From positions 37,182-101,181 of the forward strand of contig JANSYQ010000013.1 of NCBI GenBank assembly GCA_024742305.1: a stretch of 64,000 nucleotides of DNA. The letters are read 5' to 3'. Positions 1-7,662 of this stretch are shown one piece after another. Each line of letters starts with the position of its first letter. Position 1 is the first letter of the stretch. Below the pieces are notes generated by a model. It was not told where the DNA came from and made no database searches. It was given only the letters and a program-made list of their open reading frames with translations. The stretch is from a bacterium. GTDB taxonomy: Bacteria > Bacteroidota > Bacteroidia > Flavobacteriales_D > Crocinitomicaceae. A program made the translations under genes and the position numbers.

Positions 1-221
<221 letters not shown>

Positions 222-311
222 ATTAAAGAAGAAAAGACAAAAGATAAAAGACGCTTGACGGCCGGACTGCTTGACGGCTAGATTCTAGATAGTTTGTCTT
301 TAAAAATACGA

Positions 312-350
312 AGCTGATCATCGTTTTTATAATGGTGATCAGCTTTTTTT
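312..350 (+). terminator. Rho-independent terminator after pruA
   Basis: An inverted repeat with arms at 312-322 and 334-344 forms an 11-bp stem (nine perfect pairs AGCTGATCA/TGATCAGCT, a T-G wobble, then C-G) with an 11-nt A/T-rich loop. It is followed directly by a run of seven T. It lies about 90 nt after the pruA stop and before the promoter of the next gene. Just upstream (about 254-284) the sequence gcttgacggc occurs twice; its meaning is unknown. Confidence 0.85.
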
Positions 351-360
351 ATTGGGCTTA

Positions 361-392
361 TTGGGAAACTCGGCTCTTCGGAGGTATTTTTG
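361..392 (+). promoter_or_regulatory. Bacteroidota-type promoter for the 477-1163 gene
   Basis: TTGG at 361-364 and TATTTTTG at 385-392 (TAnnTTTG) are separated by 20 bp, the spacing expected of the -33/-7 elements read by the Bacteroidota primary sigma factor. Transcription would begin near 398, leaving a leader of about 80 nt. That leader holds a 7-bp hairpin (ATCACTT at 433-439, AAGTGAT at 447-453). Confidence 0.55.
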
Positions 393-476
393 TTATCATA
401 CTAAATACATGGCCACTTCTTGCAAAGTGCAAATCACTTCACTTGAAAGTGATGACATAATCCTCGATCAATAAGA

Positions 477-1163
477 ATGGGAAGTTTTACAAAAGTCTAC
501 CAGCAGAAATACAATCCGGAGCGAACATTGACACTCACATGGGATGTCGGCTACACGAATGTGGTGCTTCTAGACAACGGCAGAGTGGTTGCTGAATGGG
601 TAAAACCGGGAAGGTTCCAACGCGGCGTGACTTTCGAAGATGAACAATTGGGCACCGTTCAATTAAAATTTACAGATACGCGCCCACTTCAATTGGAACT
701 GCGTGTTAAACGAAAGAAGTATGTCCCGCTGAAAAAAGGGAAACAGGAGTTTAGCGTGTTTGGATCGAAGTTCATTTTTTGGCTGATGTTCATCATGACC
801 GTATTTTATGCGCTCTATACTTTCTACATGTTTCAAGATTTGTACAGCGCCGTACCTGAAATGTTAACAATTCTCACATCTATTTTTGTTGGAGTTTCAC
901 TAATCTACTTGTTTACAGCTCTCATGTTGGTATTTAAAAAATACTGGGCTTTCTTTATTGGACTTGGGTACTTTGCGCTTTCAACCATCCTATATACATA
1001 TATTTCATTCATTGAATCTGATTATGTTTTTCTAGTGATATGCTTCATTCGCCTCGGCATGTTGGTATATCTTATCTTTCAAATCAAAACCATTTTGTTC
1101 GCCATTCGAAGCAAAAGAAACAATCCTCATGAGGAAAGTTCTGTGTTAGATTCTGAATTATAA
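477..1163 (+). CDS. Membrane protein of unknown function, four predicted TM helices
   Basis: I do not recognise a family. The 228-aa product has a soluble, basic N-terminal part of about 95 residues. Four hydrophobic segments follow at roughly 99-119, 126-154, 156-178 and 183-208, then a short charged tail. There is no signal peptide or catalytic motif. The N-terminal part (Trp-Asp-Val-Gly-Tyr near 23-27, Lys/Arg-rich near 78-90) could be a cytoplasmic domain ahead of the membrane bundle. It stands alone, with its own promoter and a terminator upstream, and converges on the lipoprotein gene after it. ATG at 477 is the first start after the promoter. Confidence 0.65.
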   Translation: MGSFTKVYQQKYNPERTLTLTWDVGYTNVVLLDNGRVVAEWVKPGRFQRGVTFEDEQLGTVQLKFTDTRPLQLELRVKRKKYVPLKKGKQEFSVFGSKFIFWLMFIMTVFYALYTFYMFQDLYSAVPEMLTILTSIFVGVSLIYLFTALMLVFKKYWAFFIGLGYFALSTILYTYISFIESDYVFLVICFIRLGMLVYLIFQIKTILFAIRSKRNNPHEESSVLDSEL

Positions 1164-1229
1164 GCCACTATAATTAGTTATAAAGGCGGGAGAAGAAAAT
1201 CAAGAATCTGAAATTTTGGATGAGCAGCT

Positions 1230-1826
1230 TTAGTTTCCGAGTTCAAAAGTCATCCCCATATATTGCGCCAACGTTTCAAAGTCTTTGGCGTTTTCGGAAA
1301 TGGTCCAAGACTTAATTGTGACGAAGGTATTTTTGATTTTGTAGTAGCGGAAATAGAAGGTCTTTCTCTTAGGAAAACCATACTCGAAGCCGTGAATGGT
1401 TTGTTTTAAGCACGATTTCTTATTTACACTGGTAGATTGTACTGGATTTACCTCTGCCTTTTTCGGTCCAGCGATAATTTTATCTGCTTCTTTCTTTGCC
1501 AGCCATTTTAATTGAGCACTTGTTTCCCTGGGGAAGTCATTGTCGTTTTTAAAGTACGAGGCTGGAACCGCAGTTATGTTGATGTGATATTCCTTTGGAA
1601 GAAACTCAGCATCAAACAAAGTGAAACCGGAAACCTCGTTCCAAGACATCGACTTCAGGAGTTGTAAACGAAAGCCGTCGCCTTTGAACTCACGAAACTT
1701 CGATGTATCTACCTTCGGGAGCTGTTCGCTAGTAGCATCATCAGCCTTCTTCGTTTCACTGCTAGAGCAAGCGGCAACAGTTAAAGAAATCAACAATAAA
1801 AAACAAACAGATTTTAGCGCAGACAT
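1230..1826 (-). CDS. Putative lipoprotein, last gene of the paaABCD transcript
   Basis: The 198-aa product begins with a lipoprotein signal peptide: a Leu/Ile-rich core and lipobox LTVAAC, lipidated Cys at residue 20. A Ser/Asp/Glu/Lys-rich linker follows, then a beta-rich domain of about 150 residues that I cannot name. The start overlaps the 3' end of paaD by 13 bp on the same strand, so it is probably co-translated with the epoxidase genes. No enzyme motif is visible. A role in the outer envelope is inferred from the lipobox only; why it travels with phenylacetate genes is unclear. Confidence 0.7.
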   Translation of the reverse strand: MSALKSVCFLLLISLTVAACSSSETKKADDATSEQLPKVDTSKFREFKGDGFRLQLLKSMSWNEVSGFTLFDAEFLPKEYHINITAVPASYFKNDNDFPRETSAQLKWLAKKEADKIIAGPKKAEVNPVQSTSVNKKSCLKQTIHGFEYGFPKRKTFYFRYYKIKNTFVTIKSWTISENAKDFETLAQYMGMTFELGN

Positions 1827-2302
1827 TTGAAATAGTCAAAAGGTTCCAGACACTCATTGCATTGATAATGCGCTTTACAAGCCGTACTTCCGAATTGACT
1901 TACAAGCCGCGTGTCTTTCGAATTACACTTTGGACAAGGAACTACAATTGGATCCGCGAAAAGAACACTTTTGTCCGGCTCGTTTTCCGGTGGTGCGATT
2001 CCGTACTCCTTCAACTTTCGCTTCCCATTTTCCGAGAGCCAGTCAGTAGTCCAAGCAGGTGCCAAAACTAACTCTACGGTAACATTTTCAATACCCTTCT
2101 CGTTCAGCTTTTCCACAATATCATCTTCGATACGCTTCATTGCTGGACAACCGCTGTAGGTAGGAGTGATTGTCACTTTGCAGGCATCGCCGTTCAATTC
2201 AACATCTCGGACAACGCCTAAATCAACTACAGTCAACACGGGAACTTCAGGGTCGAAAACCTCTTCCAAATACCCCCATATTTCTTCTGTAGTCACTACC
2301 AT
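1814..2302 (-). CDS. paaD: PaaD, DUF59/MIP18-type assembly factor of phenylacetyl-CoA 1,2-epoxidase
   Basis: 162 aa. The N-terminal half is a DUF59 (MIP18-like) domain with PEVPVLTVVDLGVVRDVE near 18-35 and a TPTYSGCPAM motif near 47-56. The C-terminal ~40 residues carry two Cys pairs (CPKC and CNEC) plus further Cys, a metal-binding knuckle typical of PaaD. In phenylacetate catabolism PaaD is needed for maturation, probably Fe-S or diiron assembly, of the PaaABCE complex. It overlaps paaC by 7 bp and the downstream lipoprotein gene by 13 bp. Family call is strong from motifs and from its place after paaC. Confidence 0.93.
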   Translation of the reverse strand: MVVTTEEIWGYLEEVFDPEVPVLTVVDLGVVRDVELNGDACKVTITPTYSGCPAMKRIEDDIVEKLNEKGIENVTVELVLAPAWTTDWLSENGKRKLKEYGIAPPENEPDKSVLFADPIVVPCPKCNSKDTRLVSQFGSTACKAHYQCNECLEPFDYFKCLR

Positions 2303-3048
2303 TCCATGTTTGGATAAGCGCGTTGCATGTATTGTAATTCGGCAAGAATGTACCCCAAATGCTCAGTGTGCAAGCCTTTGCGTCCACCTTCTTGTTTCCA
2401 GTTGTTGTCGGGCGTTTCTAACGTCGCTTCTTTTAGAACCGAATAGACAATTTCCTCCCAATCTGCGCGGAGTGTCTCCATATTTGGTAAAACGCCTGCC
2501 TCTTTCAATGTGGCATCCACCTCATCTTCGTAGAAAATTTCAGCGGCATACTTCCACAAATCGTTTAGAGCTTCCTGAATTCGTTCGTGCGATTCTTCCG
2601 TTCCATCTCCCAAACGAATGACCCATTCAGAAGAATGTTTCAAATGGTACTTGGTTTCTTTTAAAGATTTCGCTGCAATTGCTGCAATGGTCTCATCAGA
2701 AGAATGAACCAGTCGTTCGAAAAGAGGCTTTCGATAGGCATCAAATAAAAACTGGCGCATGATAGTCACTCCGAAATCGCCATTTGGACGTTCTACTAAG
2801 AGTAAATTGCGGTAGTCTTTGTCAAATCGTAGGAATGCCAAATCATCTTCCGAGCGTCCTTTACCCTCAACTTTTCCGGCGTAGTCTAAAAAGGATGTCG
2901 CCTGACCAATCAAATCCAAGGAAAGGTTCGTTAATGCGATATCTTCCTCTAAAATAGGTCCGTGACCACACCATTCCGAAAGACGATGCCCTAGAATCAA
3001 ACTATCATCTCCCAAACGGAGCAAATATTCAAATAATGCTTTTTCCAT
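2296..3048 (-). CDS. paaC: PaaC, structural subunit of phenylacetyl-CoA 1,2-epoxidase
   Basis: 250 aa, close to the ~248 aa usual for PaaC. It is all-helical and ferritin-like, with LGDDSLILGHRLSEWCGHGP near the N-terminus and the characteristic GRKGLHTEHLGYILAELQYM near the C-terminus. PaaC pairs with PaaA in the oxygenase; the family has lost a functional diiron site and is structural. It lies 11 bp downstream of paaB and overlaps paaD. Cytoplasmic, part of the PaaABC(D)E complex that makes ring-1,2-epoxyphenylacetyl-CoA. Confidence 0.95.
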   Translation of the reverse strand: MEKALFEYLLRLGDDSLILGHRLSEWCGHGPILEEDIALTNLSLDLIGQATSFLDYAGKVEGKGRSEDDLAFLRFDKDYRNLLLVERPNGDFGVTIMRQFLFDAYRKPLFERLVHSSDETIAAIAAKSLKETKYHLKHSSEWVIRLGDGTEESHERIQEALNDLWKYAAEIFYEDEVDATLKEAGVLPNMETLRADWEEIVYSVLKEATLETPDNNWKQEGGRKGLHTEHLGYILAELQYMQRAYPNMEW

Positions 3049-3059
3049 GAAGTTGATGA

Positions 3060-3347
3060 TTACATGTGTTCAATACCATCCGGTACATCATAGAATGTTG
3101 GATGACGGTACACCTTGCTATTTGCTGGTTCGTACAATGAATCGGCTTCGTTCGGGTCGGAGGCAAATACATTCGCAGAAGCCACTACCCAAATACTGAT
3201 TCCTTCAGATCGACGCGTGTAAACATCTCGCGCATTTTCGATTGCCATTTGTTCATCGGCAGCGCGCAGGCTTCCCACGTGTTTGTGACTCAGTCCTTGC
3301 TTACTTCTGATAAAAACCTCCCACAGAGGCCATTCTTTTTTTGACAT
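3060..3347 (-). CDS. paaB: PaaB, small subunit of phenylacetyl-CoA 1,2-epoxidase
   Basis: 95 aa, the usual PaaB length. It starts WPLWEVFIRSKQGLSHKHVG and contains ALENARD-like (AIENARDVYTRR) and ISIWVV segments typical of the family. PaaB bridges PaaAC heterodimers in the epoxidase. About 80 bp separate it from paaA; that gap holds an imperfect hairpin (3364-3413). ATG at 3347 opens directly on the conserved N-terminus. Confidence 0.94.
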   Translation of the reverse strand: MSKKEWPLWEVFIRSKQGLSHKHVGSLRAADEQMAIENARDVYTRRSEGISIWVVASANVFASDPNEADSLYEPANSKVYRHPTFYDVPDGIEHM

Positions 3348-3363
3348 ACTATTTTTTAGTTAG

Positions 3364-3413
3364 AAGTGAGAAGTGAATGGTGAGGAGACATTTACTCTTT
3401 TCACATCTCACTT
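3364..3413 (-). promoter_or_regulatory. Intercistronic hairpin between paaA and paaB
   Basis: Arms 3364-3377 and 3400-3413 pair over 14 bp with one mismatch (AAGTGAGAxGTGAA against its complement), around a 22-nt loop. On the transcribed (minus) strand it is followed by A-rich, not T-rich, sequence. It therefore does not look like a Rho-independent terminator, and an RNA-processing or mRNA-stability element is more likely. Confidence 0.45.
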
Positions 3414-3426
3414 TTGAGACTTATCA

Positions 3427-4392
3427 CTAAGAGGCCTTTTTGGCCAATCTTGCTTTTCGTTTTTCTGCGTAAGCATTTGCTGCTTCTCGAACCCACATTC
3501 CATCTTCTTTGGCTTTGCGGCGGGCATCAATTCGATCTTTGTTACAAGGTCCGTTTCCTTGCACCACTTGCCAAAATTCGTCCCAGTTAATTTCACCAAA
3601 ATCGTAGTGTCCCGTTTCTTCGTTCCACTTCAAGTCCGGATCAGGAATTTCCAATCCAATCATTTCGGCTTGCGGTACGGTGATGTCTACAAACTGCTGA
3701 CGTAGCTCGTCGTTGGTGTGCCTCTTAATTTTCCAATCCATGGATTGCTGGGTGTGCTTTGAATCCGCATCATTTGGACCAAACATCATCAATGCTGGCC
3801 ACCAAAATCTATTCAATGCATCTTGCGCCATGGCTTTTTGCTCGGGTGTTCCAGAAGCCAATTTCATCATGATTTCAAACCCTTGGCGCTGGTGGAATGA
3901 TTCTTCCTTACAAACACGAACCATTGCTCGTGCATAAGGACCGTAAGAACAACGGCACAATGGCACTTGGTTCATAATTGCGGCCCCATCTACCAACCAA
4001 CCTACGGCACCCATATCGGCCCAAGTTAATGTTGGATAATTAAAAATGGAAGAATATTTTGCCTTCCCTGAGTGCAGATCATCAATCGTTTCCTCTCGAT
4101 CTGCCCCAAGCGTTTCTACGGCACTATATAAATACAACCCGTGCCCTGCTTCATCTTGCACCTTCGCCAACAAAACGGCTTTTCGACGCAAGTTAGGTGC
4201 ACGTGTAATCCAGTTTCCTTCTGGTAACATTCCAACAACTTCAGAATGCGCATGTTGAGAAATTTGTCGGATCAACGTTTGTCTGTAGTCATCCGGCATC
4301 CAATCCTTCGGCTCGATTTTGATATCGTTGTCGATTTTTTCCTGAAACCTGCGTTTCAATTCGTCGATATTCAATTCTTTCATACTGCTCAT
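3427..4392 (-). CDS. paaA: PaaA, catalytic diiron subunit of phenylacetyl-CoA 1,2-epoxidase
   Basis: 321 aa, ferritin-like. The two carboxylate-bridged iron motifs are visible as DEAGH at 80-84 (E81, H84) and EESFH at 163-167 (E164, H167), with the E-bearing helix [11 protein letters not shown] at 51-61 also present. PaaA binds phenylacetyl-CoA and, with electrons from PaaE, inserts one oxygen atom into the ring. First gene of the minus-strand unit paaA-B-C-D-lipoprotein. Start at 4392 puts the ATG 11 nt after a TACATTTG promoter element; ATG at 4383 (residue 4) is an alternative. Confidence 0.96.
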   Translation of the reverse strand: MSSMKELNIDELKRRFQEKIDNDIKIEPKDWMPDDYRQTLIRQISQHAHSEVVGMLPEGNWITRAPNLRRKAVLLAKVQDEAGHGLYLYSAVETLGADREETIDDLHSGKAKYSSIFNYPTLTWADMGAVGWLVDGAAIMNQVPLCRCSYGPYARAMVRVCKEESFHQRQGFEIMMKLASGTPEQKAMAQDALNRFWWPALMMFGPNDADSKHTQQSMDWKIKRHTNDELRQQFVDITVPQAEMIGLEIPDPDLKWNEETGHYDFGEINWDEFWQVVQGNGPCNKDRIDARRKAKEDGMWVREAANAYAEKRKARLAKKAS

Positions 4393-4403
4393 AATTTCTA
4401 TAA

Positions 4404-4411
4404 CAAATGTA
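4404..4411 (-). promoter_or_regulatory. -7 element of the paaABCD promoter
   Basis: Read on the minus strand this is TACATTTG, a full match to TAnnTTTG, 11 nt before the paaA ATG. The predicted start near 4398 leaves a leader of only about 6 nt. No good -33 TTTG is seen at the usual distance. It lies back to back with the paaE promoter at 4513, so both units share a ~120-bp regulatory gap in which I see no clear PaaR/PaaX-type operator. Confidence 0.5.
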
Positions 4412-4512
4412 CGAAATTCAGTGCATTTTTAGAAGTTTGAAATTCAAATCCTAACGTTTTCTTGTCCAAGTGTGAATCCCCCTTTCGAATCTTCCTCTTG
4501 CAGAAAAATGAG

Positions 4513-4521
4513 TACTTTTGC
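4513..4521 (+). promoter_or_regulatory. -7 element of the paaE promoter
   Basis: TACTTTTGC matches TAnnTTTGC exactly. It lies 23 nt before the ATG at 4545 and covers the upstream TTG codon at 4518. That is the main reason to reject TTG and place the paaE start at 4545. The -33 region is poor. Confidence 0.5.
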
Positions 4522-4544
4522 CCGAAAAAGAGACTTATCATTTC

Positions 4545-5615
4545 ATGAAACCAACGTTCCATTCTTTATCGATTCGAGAAATTACCCGCGAAACGGAAGA
4601 TGCTGTTTCTATCGCGTTTGATGTTCCTGAATCTCTGCAAGATCAATTTCACTATTTGCCTGGTCAATATTTAACGTTGCGATCAGATATCAACGGTGAA
4701 GATGTGCGTCGTTCCTACTCTCTGTGCTCTGCTCCTTATGAAAATGAATGGCGCGTAGCGATCAAAGAAGTTCCGAACGGACGTTTTTCCACCTTTGCCA
4801 ACCGTGAATTGAAGGAAGGAATGCAGTTGGATGTTATGACTCCGGCCGGTGGTTTTGTCTTGAAAACAGATCCTTCCGCCGAAAAACACTATGTACTCTT
4901 TGCTGCTGGTAGTGGCATCACCCCTATTTTGTCCATTGCGAAAACAGCACTTAAAGAAGAGCCAAATAGCACCGTTTCTTTGTTTTACGGCAACAAAGGA
5001 TTCGCCTCTATTATTTTTAGAGAAGAAATTGAGGCTCTAAAAAACGTGTACATGGATCGTCTTCGTTTGGTACATATTCTTTCACGAGAAAGTTTGGGCA
5101 ACAAGCTGCAAAAGGGACGAATTGATGCCGAAAAAGTGGATAAGTTGTATACCGCATTTCTACAGGGAATTGACATCGACGCAGTCTATGTTTGTGGACC
5201 TGAACAAATGATCTTGGATGTAAAGGATCGCATGATTGCCAATGGTGTTGCTGCTGAAAACGTACACTTCGAGTTGTTTACCTCTCCATCGGCGAACAAG
5301 CAACCGATCGAAAAACCGACAAACGCACCGAAAGTAGAATCGAACGTTACCATCATTATTGATGACGAACACATCGGATTGAACTTATCATCTAACGGGC
5401 AAAATATTTTGGATGCCGGTCACGAAGCTGGAGCCGATCTACCTTTCGCATGTAAAGGAGGCGTTTGCTGCACATGCAAAGCGAAAATCATCGAAGGTTC
5501 TGCTACCATGGATGTAAATTATGCGCTAGAACCTGACGAGGTGGACGCCGGATACATTCTTACATGTCAGGCCCACCCTACAAGTGACAAACTAATTGTT
5601 TCATTTGACGACTAA
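4545..5615 (+). CDS. paaE: PaaE, ferredoxin-NADP+ reductase-type reductase of phenylacetyl-CoA epoxidase
   Basis: 356 aa from ATG 4545; the frame extends to a TTG at 4518, but that falls in the promoter. Domain order: FAD-binding barrel with RRSYSLCS at 55-62, NAD(P)H domain with GSGITP at 122-127 and CGPE at 217-220, then a plant-type [2Fe-2S] ferredoxin domain with Cys 303, 308, 311 and 341. It passes electrons from NAD(P)H to the PaaA diiron site. It is transcribed away from paaABCD and followed 5 bp later by a second protein of the same architecture. Which of the two is the true PaaE partner is not decided by sequence; this one is closer by eye in its Fe-S domain and tail. Confidence 0.88.
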   Translation: MKPTFHSLSIREITRETEDAVSIAFDVPESLQDQFHYLPGQYLTLRSDINGEDVRRSYSLCSAPYENEWRVAIKEVPNGRFSTFANRELKEGMQLDVMTPAGGFVLKTDPSAEKHYVLFAAGSGITPILSIAKTALKEEPNSTVSLFYGNKGFASIIFREEIEALKNVYMDRLRLVHILSRESLGNKLQKGRIDAEKVDKLYTAFLQGIDIDAVYVCGPEQMILDVKDRMIANGVAAENVHFELFTSPSANKQPIEKPTNAPKVESNVTIIIDDEHIGLNLSSNGQNILDAGHEAGADLPFACKGGVCCTCKAKIIEGSATMDVNYALEPDEVDAGYILTCQAHPTSDKLIVSFDD

Positions 5616-5620
5616 ATTTT

Positions 5621-6679
5621 ATGGGATTATTTAAAAGCCTTCGCGGTAAATCAAGTAATAAAGCACCAAGAGGATTCAACTTTACGAAGATTCAAGCAAT
5701 CGAAAGATTGTCCAGTGATACAGTAAAAGTTATTTTCGACTTATTTGTCGACTTTACACCCGGACAGTATATTAATGTTTCAATTCCAGTGAATGGAAAA
5801 GAAGAAAGACGCTCCTATTCCATTTGCAGTGGAGAAAATGAACCGCTCGCAATTGCTATAAAGGAAGTGGAAGACGGAACTGTTTCCAAATGGTTCAATC
5901 AAACGGCGAACGCTGAAATGGAAATAGCCATTTCATCTCCTGAAGGAAACTTCACCAAGCCAAACGAAGCAAAAAATATTGTTGCCATTGCCGCAGGAAG
6001 TGGTATCACCCCAATAATGTCCCTTTCGAAACAAGTGGAAGCGGAAGGTGGTAATGTGCGTTTGTTTTTTGGAAACAGAACCGAAAAGGACATCATCTTC
6101 AAAAGTGAGATTGATGCGTTAGAAAATACAAGTCCCGTTTATTTCCTAAGTCGAGAGGAAAAAGAAGGCTATGAAAAAGGACGAATTACCAAACAAGTTC
6201 TTATTGACGAGCTCAAAAAAGACTTGAGTCTACTTCGTTCTGATGGCTTCTTTCTTTGCGGTCCGGAGGAAATGATTGTTGCGGCAAATGAAGCATTGGA
6301 CATGTTTGGCGTTGCCAAAGAAAAAATTCACTTTGAATTATTCACCACGCCTGTTTTAATGAAGTCGGAAGAAACTACTGTAGTAGCGGATTTCAAAGGT
6401 ACCAGTCAAGTCACGGCCATTTTAGATGCCGATGAAGAGACCTTCGAATTGGACAGTTCAAAAACATTATTGGAAGGCGCTTTAGATCAAGGTGTTGATG
6501 CTCCGTACTCTTGTCGTGGTGGCGTATGTAGTACATGTAAGGCGAAAATCACTGAAGGATCAGCATCGATGAAAATCAATTACTCTCTTACCGATCAAGA
6601 AGTGGAAGAAGGATTTGTTTTGACCTGTCAAGCGCATCCAACATCTGAAAAACTAACATTCAACTACGATGAAGCCTAG
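5621..6679 (+). CDS. Second PaaE-like flavin/[2Fe-2S] reductase, tandem paralogue
   Basis: 352 aa with the same three-domain order as its neighbour: RRSYSICS at 63-70 (FAD), GSGITP at 126-131 and CGPEE near 213 (NAD(P)H), and ferredoxin Cys 298, 303, 306, 336. It starts 5 bp after paaE and overlaps the SDR gene by 11 bp. All cofactor residues are intact, so it is not a decaying copy. Either both serve the epoxidase, or this one feeds another oxygenase or desaturase. The moderate divergence from PaaE suggests an old duplication with some change of partner. Confidence 0.82.
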   Translation: MGLFKSLRGKSSNKAPRGFNFTKIQAIERLSSDTVKVIFDLFVDFTPGQYINVSIPVNGKEERRSYSICSGENEPLAIAIKEVEDGTVSKWFNQTANAEMEIAISSPEGNFTKPNEAKNIVAIAAGSGITPIMSLSKQVEAEGGNVRLFFGNRTEKDIIFKSEIDALENTSPVYFLSREEKEGYEKGRITKQVLIDELKKDLSLLRSDGFFLCGPEEMIVAANEALDMFGVAKEKIHFELFTTPVLMKSEETTVVADFKGTSQVTAILDADEETFELDSSKTLLEGALDQGVDAPYSCRGGVCSTCKAKITEGSASMKINYSLTDQEVEEGFVLTCQAHPTSEKLTFNYDEA

Positions 6680-7358
6680 AACGATTGTCATCACGGGCGC
6701 TAGTCGTGGTATTGGCAAAGAGTTGGTGCATCAACTCGCCGAGTATTCAGGGCATCGTATTTTGGCTTTATCACGCAACGTTGACAGAATGGAGACTGAG
6801 TTTGAAGACCTTGAAAACGTCTCTTGCCATGCCTTTGACCTTAGTCGCGATGATGTAAAGGAACAGACAGAAAAAATCCTCTCCACTGTAAAAACCGTTG
6901 ATATCCTCATCAACAATGCTGGATATTTGGTGAACAAACCTTTTTCTGAAATCACTCATAATGACTTCATTACGAGTTATAAAATCAACGTAACTGGTGT
7001 AATGGAAACAGTGCAAGGCGCACTTCCAAAAATGAACGATGCTCATATTGTGAACATTAGTTCAGTGGGCGGCTATCAAGGAAGTGTCAAATTTCCTGGG
7101 CTCACTGCCTACTCGACATCAAAAGCGGCACTTTGTAGTTTCACAGAATTGTTTGCGGAAGAATTTAAAGAATCAGATATCGCTATGAATTGTTTGTGTC
7201 TCGGTGCAGCGCAAACAGAAATGTTAGAAGCTGCTTTTCCAGGGTATCAAGCCCCGGTAAGTGCTGCGGAAATGGCAGAATTTATTGCAGATTTCTCATT
7301 AAACGCTAAAAAATGGATGCGCGGTAAAATAATACCGGTTTCTCTAAGCACTCCATAA
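6669..7358 (+). CDS. Short-chain dehydrogenase/reductase
   Basis: 229 aa classical SDR. Nucleotide-binding TGASRGIG at 9-16, structural NNAG at 82-85, and catalytic Ser131/132, Tyr148 and Lys152 (YSTSK) are all present. It overlaps the preceding reductase by 11 bp, so translation is probably coupled. Substrate cannot be read from sequence. The setting next to phenylacetate genes suggests an acyl-CoA or hydroxy intermediate, but this is inference only. Last gene of the plus-strand unit; no convincing terminator follows. Confidence 0.85.
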   Translation: MKPRTIVITGASRGIGKELVHQLAEYSGHRILALSRNVDRMETEFEDLENVSCHAFDLSRDDVKEQTEKILSTVKTVDILINNAGYLVNKPFSEITHNDFITSYKINVTGVMETVQGALPKMNDAHIVNISSVGGYQGSVKFPGLTAYSTSKAALCSFTELFAEEFKESDIAMNCLCLGAAQTEMLEAAFPGYQAPVSAAEMAEFIADFSLNAKKWMRGKIIPVSLSTP

Positions 7359-7662
7359 TAAGTTAAACGCTAAAACGTTTAGTACTTAAAATCTCCTTAT
7401 GTCTCACCCTAAATTCTCCTTATGTTTTTCTAAAAATGACTACGTACTACTACGTAAGTAGCAATACGTAATTCGTCGATATAATTTTGACATTCGTCGA
7501 AGTTTTATTTAATTTGATCTATTAAAAGTTACTAACCAGCACGATTAGCCGCAGTCAATTGCACTTCTAAATCGTTAAACAAGCATCCGTTTTTTAATGC
7601 ATGATTGTTTCACGAGTTAAGCGATACAACACTGTTTCTGAAAGTGCTCTAATACGCTTAAT
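7359..7662. other. Gene-free gap with motif clusters upstream of the T9SS cargo gene
   Basis: 304 bp, AT-rich, with no credible open frame. It holds a short hairpin at 7364-7381 (TAAACG/CGTTTA, no T-run), three TACGTA hexamers (7441, 7451, 7465), and a TAnnTTTG box at 7482-7489 flanked by two ATTCGTCGA repeats. The hexamers and repeats look like regulator sites for the gene at 7663. Confidence 0.5.
7471..7500 (+). promoter_or_regulatory. Candidate promoter -7 box framed by direct-repeat operator
   Basis: TAATTTTG at 7482-7489 fits TAnnTTTG. Identical 9-mers ATTCGTCGA lie at 7471-7479 and 7492-7500, each 2 bp from the box, 21 bp centre to centre (two helical turns). Transcription would begin near 7495, leaving a ~165-nt leader to the ATG at 7663. 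A protein binding both repeats would cover the -7 element, so repression is the simplest reading. Confidence 0.4.

Noticed and set aside
2166..2621. Plus-strand open frame of 151 codons across paaD and paaC
   Set aside because: Antisense shadow of two well-conserved epoxidase genes; its product has no recognisable domain.
4518..4544. TTG start for paaE, nine codons upstream of ATG 4545
   Set aside because: It falls inside the TACTTTTGC promoter box, and family similarity begins after the ATG.
7364..7381. Hairpin TAAACG/CGTTTA as terminator of the paaE unit
   Set aside because: Only 6 bp, A/T-rich, and no T-run follows.
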